DNA of 11,688 bases, taken from Merdiplasma sp905207905. GTDB lineage: Bacteria; Bacillota; Clostridia; Lachnospirales; Lachnospiraceae. Position 1 is the stretch's first letter. The number at the start of each line of letters is the position of its first letter. Of this stretch, positions 7,436-11,688 are shown piece after piece. Below the pieces are notes generated by a model. It was given only the letters and a program-made list of their open reading frames with translations, was not told the origin of the DNA and ran no database searches. The translations under genes and the position numbers were made by a program. The DNA lies in contig CABRXX010000076.1 of assembly GCA_902475025.1 (NCBI GenBank), positions 1 to 11,688 of the forward strand, written 5' to 3'.

Positions 7436-7444
7436 TGCTATGAT
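7436..7444 (+). promoter_or_regulatory. Predicted extended -10 promoter of the two-component genes
   Basis: TG-C-TATGAT is a good extended -10 (five of six matches to TATAAT plus TGn). No normal -35 lies 17 bp upstream; the direct repeat at 7411-7428 sits there instead. The estimated transcription start is near 7451. Confidence 0.65.
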
Positions 7445-7563
7445 TATTTTATAGATAGTTGTACGGAGGTCTTTCTGATCTCACCAAAATGCCTTAAAAA
7501 CCTGCCATAGAAATGTGGAACAGAAAACAGAGCTGCTAGAAAAAATACAAAAAGGAGTTTCCT

Positions 7564-8244
7564 ATGCGGATTTTACTGATTGAAGATGATCTTTCCCTCT
7601 GCCGTTCTCTGAGGCTTTCCCTGGAACAGCAGGGATTTTCCGTCACGGTTTGCAATGACGGCGAGGAAGGCTTATTTTATCTTATGGAAAACAGCCATGA
7701 CCTGGTGCTGCTGGATCAGATGCTTCCTCTCCTGCCCGGCGCTCAGGTGCTGAAAAAAGCCAGGGAGGGTGGGATTCATACCCCTGTCATTTTTCTCACC
7801 GCCCTTGGCAGTTTGGAGGACCGGGTGCGGGGGCTGGATCTTGGTGCAGATGATTATATCGTCAAACCCTTTGCCTTTGAGGAACTGATGGCCCGAATCC
7901 GCTGTATCTGCCGGCGTCCTCAGCAACTGAGAGACACGAATTGTCTTCAGTTTAAGGATCTTACTTTTGACCTCTTCCAAAATCTCTTAAGCTGCAACGG
8001 CGCTTCCTGTACCTTATCCCGTCGGGAGGGGGAACTTTTAACACTGTTTTTAAAAAATCCGGAGCAGACCTTGCCCCGCTCCACCATCCTTTCCCGGGTA
8101 TGGGGACCGGAGCATGAGATAGAGGAGGGCAATCTGGACAATTATATCCACTTTCTGCGCCGCAGGCTTCGCACCGTAGGCAGCTCCACCCAACTAAAGA
8201 CCATCCGTGGCATCGGTTACCAGCTTCAGCAGTCCGATACCTGA
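7564..8244 (+). CDS. OmpR/PhoB-family response regulator
   Basis: This 226-residue cytoplasmic transcription factor has a receiver domain at 1-118: acidic pair D8-D9, phospho-acceptor D51 (LVLLDQMLP), T79 (FLTA) and K101 (VKPF). A winged-helix DNA-binding domain follows at about 127-222, with LSRREGELLTLFLKN for the first helix region, NLDNYIHFLRRRLR for the recognition helix and IRGIGYQL for the wing. All key receiver residues are present, so it should be phosphorylated by the kinase encoded downstream. The ATG has AAAGGAG 6 nt upstream. It lies divergent to the transport operon, and both promoters carry 11-bp direct repeats typical of this family. The repeat resembles the CiaR box (TTTAAG-N5-TTTAAG), but I do not claim orthology with CiaR. 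Confidence 0.96.
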   Translation: MRILLIEDDLSLCRSLRLSLEQQGFSVTVCNDGEEGLFYLMENSHDLVLLDQMLPLLPGAQVLKKAREGGIHTPVIFLTALGSLEDRVRGLDLGADDYIVKPFAFEELMARIRCICRRPQQLRDTNCLQFKDLTFDLFQNLLSCNGASCTLSRREGELLTLFLKNPEQTLPRSTILSRVWGPEHEIEEGNLDNYIHFLRRRLRTVGSSTQLKTIRGIGYQLQQSDT

Positions 8245-8357
8245 CTTTTTCAAATTTTCGTTTTTTATTCCATTTTGGGATTAGAATTTCTACTTTTTAA
8301 AAGCCTGGAAATTTCAGACTTCGCTTAATCAGAATACTATTTTTAAAGGAGGATTTT

Positions 8358-9653
8358 ATGTTTCATAAATTGCGAATCCAGCTCACTGCCCTGTGTATGG
8401 GAGTGACTGGCTTCATTCTCATCCTATTCACCCTGCTTTGCCTTTTTCTATCAGAGCAGAAACTGCGCAGCGGGGAGGAATCCTCTTTTCTTACAAACTT
8501 AAACACCATGTACCAGAATCTTCAAATTCAGTCTGCCCTGTCCCACAGCTGGATTCGACAAATGGAACACCACTATCAGTTTATTTTGCGTCTGCGAGAC
8601 AACGGCACCCCTCTGTTCTTCCAAGAACTTCAAGAGGGGCAGGAACAGTCCCTTCTTCTTAACCTGGCAGAGCGCACTGCTTTGTCCCAATACCAGATTT
8701 CTGCCGTAAGCTCCAAAGCGCCGTCCTCCCATATTGAACACTACGAGTTTTCTCTGACCGCTGAGAGCGGGGATGAATTTCTGGCTTCCATCGCTCTGAT
8801 ACCCAAAAGCGGCAGCACCTTAAGCGTCACCGTACTCCATGATCTTTCCTCTTTAAACGAACAGCTCTATCAGCAGCGCCGTCTATTTTTACTGGCAGCC
8901 CTCACTTCCTTTGCTGTACTGAGTCTATTTTTCTGGTTTTTTATTGATCGGATGCTTCGTCCCCTGAGGGAAAATCAAAAAAAGCAGGTGGAGTTTATTG
9001 CCTCTGCTTCCCATGAACTGCGCTCTCCGCTGACAGTAATACGAAGCAATGTGGATTCCGTGCGAAATGGTAGTATGGAAGCTGACGTTCAGTTTCTGGA
9101 CACCCTTTCTCTGGAAAGTCAGCGCATGTCCCGGCTCATCAGCGATATGCTGCAGCTTGCCAGCGCAGACAGCCGCAGCTGGAGCATACAAACGGAACCG
9201 GTAGAGATGGATACCTTGCTTTTACAGGTCTGGGAATCCTTTGAAGCCCTGGCAGAAACAAAATCCTTAAGCTGGAACATTTCCCTTCCAGAGGATACCA
9301 CCCCCAAATGTATCTGTGACCGGGAGCGCATAGGCCAGCTTCTTTCCATCCTCATTGACAATGCCTTCTGCTACACCCCGCCCGGAGGCTGGATCACCCT
9401 TTCCCTGGAAAATGACGCCTCCCATATCCGAATCCTGGTATCTGACAATGGCCCCGGCATTCCGGATGAACAAAAAGCGGCTGTCTTTGAGCGTTTCTAC
9501 TGCGCCGACACTGCCCACAAAAACAAAGCCCATTTCGGCCTGGGTCTGTGCATTGCCAAAGAGATCGTGAAGCTCCATCGTGGGAACATCACTGTGCAGG
9601 ACACGAAAGGAGGCGGAGCTACCTTTGTGGTGAGCCTTCCGCTGAAACATTGA
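8358..9653 (+). CDS. Membrane sensor histidine kinase without an evident HAMP domain
   Basis: This 431-residue protein has two membrane segments (about 10-32 and 176-197) flanking an extracytoplasmic sensor region of about 140 residues. The DHp domain starts at about 208, with phospho-acceptor H219 in FIASASHELRSPLTVIRSN. The HATPase domain has an N box (LIDNAFCYTPPGG, about 332-344), a G1 box (DNGPGIPD, 363-370), an F box (VFERFYCAD) and a G2 box (GLGLCIA, 394-400). Only about 20 residues separate the second membrane segment from the H box, so a full HAMP linker cannot fit, as in CiaH-like kinases. AAAGGAGG lies 5 nt before the ATG. The gap of 113 bp after the regulator is AT-rich and longer than usual for such pairs. 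The signal is unknown; the sensor region shows no familiar motif. Confidence 0.95.
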   Translation: MFHKLRIQLTALCMGVTGFILILFTLLCLFLSEQKLRSGEESSFLTNLNTMYQNLQIQSALSHSWIRQMEHHYQFILRLRDNGTPLFFQELQEGQEQSLLLNLAERTALSQYQISAVSSKAPSSHIEHYEFSLTAESGDEFLASIALIPKSGSTLSVTVLHDLSSLNEQLYQQRRLFLLAALTSFAVLSLFFWFFIDRMLRPLRENQKKQVEFIASASHELRSPLTVIRSNVDSVRNGSMEADVQFLDTLSLESQRMSRLISDMLQLASADSRSWSIQTEPVEMDTLLLQVWESFEALAETKSLSWNISLPEDTTPKCICDRERIGQLLSILIDNAFCYTPPGGWITLSLENDASHIRILVSDNGPGIPDEQKAAVFERFYCADTAHKNKAHFGLGLCIAKEIVKLHRGNITVQDTKGGGATFVVSLPLKH

Positions 9654-9740
9654 GAATGGCTGCCCGCAAAATCAATGTCAATAAGTTAAGCGAACACTTA
9701 AGGGGATGTTTTGATTGATAGGCATCTTTCTGCATTAAAA

Positions 9741-9866
9741 AAAGGGGACGTTGCAAAATACCTCCGGCGATACCCTTTCGGGTGATTTTTCTTCGAAAAA
9801 TCACATCTTTTCGAAGAAAAACACACCGAACATCCACCGGAATTTGTATTTTGCAACATCCCCTTT
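9741..9866. repeat. 126-bp near-palindromic element (possible MITE-like or repetitive extragenic element)
   Basis: The outer arms 9741-9761 and 9846-9866 are inverted repeats of 21 bp with one mismatch (9749/9858). Inside them TCCGG (9763-9767) pairs with CCGGA (9837-9841), and arms 9777-9796 and 9811-9830 match at 16 of 20 positions. The element fills most of the gap between the convergent kinase and lipoprotein genes. It could be a miniature mobile element, an extragenic repeat or only an elaborate terminator. No clear target-site duplication was identified. Confidence 0.75.
9777..9830. repeat. Inner competing hairpins within the 126-bp element
   Basis: Two foldings exclude each other. One is a perfect 9-bp stem, 9782-9790 with 9796-9804, around a 5-nt loop. 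The other is an 11-bp stem, 9786-9796 with 9811-9821. In addition, 9772-9775 pairs with 9780-9783 and on the minus strand exposes a GAAA tetraloop. Such alternatives are typical of attenuators but also arise in palindromic repeats; no regulated gene directly follows. Confidence 0.55.
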
Positions 9867-9874
9867 GGCTCATC

Positions 9875-11506
9875 CTATTCAGCTTCTGTCGCAGTCTCTG
9901 TAACCGTCTCTGTTTCCGAATCGCCCTCTGACTTAGCTTCCGTATCAGCCTCTGACTCCGCTTCTGTCTTGGCCTCTGTATCAACTTCCGCACCAGCCCC
10001 TGTTTCGGCTTCTGTACCAGCTTCCGTGTCAGCTTCTGTTTCAGCTTCTGTACCTGTCTCTGCAGTCACCTCAGTGGTGATCTCGGTCTCTTCCACCACG
10101 GTCTCCTGCTCTGTGGAAGCCTCTGTCTCTACAGTCAGAGACAGATCAAATACCAGCTGATCCAGCACCTTTTCCTCCACTGTAAATTCAGAAGCTTCTG
10201 TCCACTCCTCATACAGGGCATTGATCGCATCCAGCTTTCTTTGTGCTACAATCTCATCCTTCTTTTCTGCCACTGCCTCCTCATCAAAGGCATCCTCCAC
10301 ATAAAGCACGTAGTAGGAGTCATTTACTTCCACTACTTCCTCTACCAGAGTGTTGTCCTCCAGGCCTTTCGTAGCTGTAATAATGGCCTCATCAGGATAG
10401 GTATCATCCTCTCCAAAAGTGTAGCTGGAAGTAGAAGAATCCGTATCTTTCTCTGTCACTGCCGCAGCGGCTTCTGCAAAATTCTCTGCGGTTTTGGCCT
10501 CTGCCAGGAATGCCTCTGCCCTTGCCCTGGCTTCTTCCTTTGCAAGACGGGTGGCCTCATCCTCTGTCACTGCCTCTGTAGCCTCTTCGCTGGAAGTCTC
10601 CGTGTCCGCCTCGCTTCCTGTCTCTGTGGTTTCTTCCGCAGCCTCAGTTCCTGCCTCGGTAATCTCTTCCGTGCCAGCCTCGGTCTCCGGTTCCTCTGTA
10701 TCAGCAGTTTCTGTCTTAGTATTTTCCACCTCAGTGAGGGCTGCCTCTGTATTCACTTCCGTGCTTTCTTCTGCTGCTCCCTCTGATTCAGACTCGCTGT
10801 CCTGCGCATCACTGCCTTCGGTGAGAACTTCACTGTCTGTCCCTTCCTCTGTGGGATTCTCCGTGTCTGCTTCCCCGTCAATTCCGGCAGTCTCATCCTC
10901 AGCGGATTCCTCAGATGCTTCCTTCGTGTCAAATCTTACATAGGAAACGGTTCTCTGGGCAGCCTCCTCATCCGAAACTTCCGTATTCACATCTGCGCTC
11001 ATGGAATGCTCCATTTTATTCCGGATGGTATAGAGTGTCATGACACGCTCCACATTTTCCTGAGTAGCGCTCATCTTCTCCAGAACTTCTTCCTCGTTCT
11101 CACTGATAAAAGTCTTAGCTGCCTCTGCGATCGCAGCTTTCTCCTCATCCGTCAGTTCTACTCCGTAATCTGCCATATGCTTTTCAGCCAAGAGCATCCG
11201 CTCCAGCTCTGTCATAATTTCATTTTTAAAAGTATCGCCATACAGCTCTCCAGTTCCCATCAGATCCATATTCCAAAGGTTATCGCCGTAATAGCTCTTT
11301 AACCATCCACCGTAAGAGCTTTCAAACTGGGTCTGCTGATAGCGCAGCAAAAAATTTGCAACGCCCGCTGTAACATTCTCTCCATCTAAAGCAGCAATAG
11401 TCGCTGTTGTATCTAATTCCGCTTTTTTACCGCAGGCTGCTAAAGATGCAGCTGCCAGGCAAAGGCTCATTCCCAGAACCAGTCCTCTTTTCAATCCTGT
11501 TTTCAT
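9875..11506 (-). CDS. PrsA/SurA-like foldase lipoprotein with acidic Thr/Glu-rich insertions
   Basis: This 543-residue protein has a lipoprotein signal peptide with lipobox LAAC and predicted lipidated Cys25. Residues about 35-180 resemble the helical N-terminal domain of SurA/PrsA peptidyl-prolyl isomerases, with an ELTDEEKAAIAE helix near 117. A parvulin-like strand (TVSYVRFDT, 186-194) is followed by an acidic insertion (about 195-316), and then the rest of a parvulin-like pattern resumes: KEEARARAEAFLAEAKTAENF (about 323-343), SYTFGEDD, YPDEAI, and a final strand with SYYVLYVED (397-405). A second acidic tail (about 455-543) ends the protein. Such proteins help exported proteins fold on the outer face of the membrane. 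Catalytic competence is uncertain because the usual parvulin residues are not clear. GGAGG lies 9 nt before the ATG. Lipoprotein status is firm and the foldase relation moderate. Confidence 0.8.
   Translation of the reverse strand: MKTGLKRGLVLGMSLCLAAASLAACGKKAELDTTATIAALDGENVTAGVANFLLRYQQTQFESSYGGWLKSYYGDNLWNMDLMGTGELYGDTFKNEIMTELERMLLAEKHMADYGVELTDEEKAAIAEAAKTFISENEEEVLEKMSATQENVERVMTLYTIRNKMEHSMSADVNTEVSDEEAAQRTVSYVRFDTKEASEESAEDETAGIDGEADTENPTEEGTDSEVLTEGSDAQDSESESEGAAEESTEVNTEAALTEVENTKTETADTEEPETEAGTEEITEAGTEAAEETTETGSEADTETSSEEATEAVTEDEATRLAKEEARARAEAFLAEAKTAENFAEAAAAVTEKDTDSSTSSYTFGEDDTYPDEAIITATKGLEDNTLVEEVVEVNDSYYVLYVEDAFDEEAVAEKKDEIVAQRKLDAINALYEEWTEASEFTVEEKVLDQLVFDLSLTVETEASTEQETVVEETEITTEVTAETGTEAETEADTEAGTEAETGAGAEVDTEAKTEAESEADTEAKSEGDSETETVTETATEAE
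9878..10144 (-). repeat. Thr/Glu/Ala low-complexity repeat encoding the lipoprotein C-terminal tail
   Basis: The tail encoded here repeats TEA, TEAE, TEADTEA and TEAKTEA units, with matching TTCTGT/CTTCCG-type runs at DNA level on the plus strand. It is strongly acidic, with very few basic residues, and should be disordered. The repetitive DNA is likely to vary in copy number between strains. Confidence 0.85.
10559..10924 (-). repeat. Acidic low-complexity region encoding the insertion inside the lipoprotein's parvulin-like domain
   Basis: About 122 residues (195-316) are dominated by Glu, Thr, Ser, Ala and Asp, with units such as TEEGTDSE, TEAGTEE and TETSSEEATE. It lies between the first predicted strand and the first helix of the parvulin-like domain, so it would loop out of a folded domain. 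The composition matches the C-terminal tail, suggesting a common origin or common selection. Confidence 0.8.
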
Positions 11507-11583
11507 ACTCTATTTCCTCCATTTAACTGTGGCCCCTTCGGGGCTGCAGCTTTTGCTTCGCAAAATCTGCGCTGCCGTTTCAC
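11503..11583 (-). CDS. Possible 26-codon leader reading frame overlapping the lipoprotein start
   Basis: GTG at 11583..11581 has AAAGGAG (11595-11589) 5 nt upstream. The frame encodes a basic peptide beginning MKRQRRFCEAKAAAPKGPQ. Its TGA stop overlaps the lipoprotein ATG (ATGA), the usual layout for translational coupling. Most of the frame is the 55-bp repeated DNA with three hairpins, and the GTG lies in the loop region of one of them. It may be a real leader, or only a reading frame that the repeat happens to keep open. No family is recognised. Confidence 0.35.
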   Translation of the reverse strand: MKRQRRFCEAKAAAPKGPQLNGGNRV

Positions 11584-11589
11584 GGCAGC
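11532..11589 (-). other. Three consecutive GAA-triloop hairpins in the lipoprotein leader
   Basis: Stems are 11532-11536/11540-11544 (5 bp), 11546-11556/11560-11570 (11 bp with one mismatch) and 11571-11578/11582-11589 (8 bp). All three loops are TTC on the plus strand, that is GAA on the minus strand. The middle one contains GCGAAGC, known as an exceptionally stable minihairpin in DNA. In the minus-strand transcript these stems lie just upstream of the lipoprotein ribosome binding site and could affect stability or translation. Confidence 0.75.
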
Positions 11590-11615
11590 TCCTTTATGAC
11601 TCAAGAAAATTCTCC

Positions 11616-11687
11616 TCATTTTCTTTCGTTTGCCTGTGGCCCCTTCGGGGCTGCAGCTTTTGCTTCGCAAAATCTGCGCTGCCGTTT
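11616..11687 (-). CDS. Second copy of the short repeat-encoded reading frame (partial)
   Basis: The second repeat copy carries the same frame (KRQRRFCEAKAAAPKGPQ...), ending at TGA 11618-11616 after ANERK. If its unseen start is the same GTG, it would be about 24 codons. Because the DNA of the two copies is identical, similarity of the peptides does not prove coding. Confidence 0.22.
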   Translation of the reverse strand, partial: KRQRRFCEAKAAAPKGPQANERK

Positions 11688-11688
11688 C

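Larger units (their letters stand above)
7233..7563. other. Divergent regulatory region between the transport operon and the two-component genes
   Basis: This 331-bp stretch has no convincing coding region. Left to right it holds the operon's ribosome binding site (7239-7248), a minus-strand extended -10, a four-unit 11-bp-periodic repeat (7293-7332), a C-rich segment (about 7335-7375), a two-unit repeat (7411-7428), a plus-strand extended -10 and the long leader of the regulator gene. That leader would be about 110 nt if transcription starts near 7451. It ends in AAAGGAG (7551-7557), 6 nt before the ATG. I see no strong hairpin or riboswitch in the leader. Confidence 0.85.
9737..9866 (-). 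terminator. Predicted terminator of the lipoprotein gene (long hairpin plus U-run)
   Basis: In minus-strand RNA the outer stem closes with GGGGA/UCCCC-type pairs and is followed by seven U residues (from 9743-9737). The single DNA mismatch becomes a G-U wobble in this strand, so the stem stays fully paired. The hairpin begins 8 bp after the lipoprotein stop. On the plus strand only three T follow the stem, so termination of the kinase transcript is less certain. The loop is unusually long for a simple intrinsic terminator. Confidence 0.6.
11527..11688. repeat. Two copies of a 55-bp repeat at 107-bp spacing, array cut by the window end
   Basis: Bases 11527-11581 and 11634-11688 are identical over 55 bp; the second copy runs off the window. 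A 52-bp spacer (11582-11633) lies between them. The repeat starts CTGTGGCCCC and contains successive hairpins. It sits in the leader of the lipoprotein gene. More copies may follow beyond the edge. It is not CRISPR-like, since each repeat is long and composed of several hairpins. Confidence 0.9.

Noticed and set aside
8313..8340. Promoter for the kinase gene (TTCAGA, 16 bp, TACTAT)
   Set aside because: The matches are weak, and transcription would start almost on the ribosome binding site. Cotranscription with the regulator is simpler.
9619..9993. Minus-strand Arg/Lys/Gln-rich open frame spanning the palindrome
   Set aside because: It overlaps the lipoprotein tail in another frame and crosses the hairpin element. 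Its composition is an artefact of the repeats.
9969..10943. Plus-strand open frames rich in Ser and Val opposite the lipoprotein gene
   Set aside because: They are the complement of the Thr/Glu/Ala repeat codons, lack a good ribosome binding site, and would be bizarre in composition.
11527..11688. Possible CRISPR array
   Set aside because: There are only two copies of a 55-bp unit made of three hairpins, a 52-bp spacer and no cas genes. The unit is too long and too structured for a CRISPR repeat.

Overview
The window looks like a chromosomal piece of an anaerobic, low-to-mid-GC Firmicute, most likely a gut Lachnospiraceae (Blautia/Dorea/Ruminococcus-like). This is judged from strong AAGGAGG ribosome binding sites, MalF/MalG-type permeases, Gram-positive two-component proteins, a lipobox-bearing foldase-like lipoprotein and compact hairpin-rich intergenic repeats. 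The species is not determined. No rRNA, tRNA, CRISPR array or transposase gene is visible.

Layout. (1) Positions 1-7232 hold one tightly packed minus-strand operon, read right to left. It encodes a secreted solute-binding protein with an extra N-terminal propeller-like half (4962-7232), a MalF-type permease (4056-4931), a MalG-type permease (3093-3941), a HlyD/MacA-type adaptor with a long acidic insertion (998-3082) and a membrane protein with a MacB-like extracytoplasmic domain (34-993). A further gene probably starts at the left edge. (2) Positions 7233-7563 are a divergent promoter region. (3) Positions 7564-9653 encode an OmpR-family response regulator and a HAMP-less sensor kinase on the plus strand. 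(4) Positions 9654-9874 hold a 126-bp near-palindromic element between convergent genes. (5) Positions 9875-11506 encode a minus-strand PrsA/SurA-like lipoprotein with acidic Thr/Glu-rich insertions. (6) Positions 11507-11688 hold a 107-bp-period direct repeat made of three GAA-loop hairpins, with a possible small leader reading frame running into the lipoprotein start.

How it may work together. The divergent region carries four 7-bp repeats, (T/A)TTAGAG, at exact 11-bp spacing on the operon side and two on the regulator side. Each set ends exactly 10 bp before an extended -10 element. This is the geometry of OmpR/PhoB/CiaR-type activation, so I infer that the response regulator activates both its own gene and the transport operon. 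The operon combines importer-type permeases and a binding protein with efflux-type adaptor and MacB-like parts. No ATPase is encoded in the window, so either the operon continues to the left or a shared ATPase is used. The substrate and the direction of transport cannot be read from the sequence.
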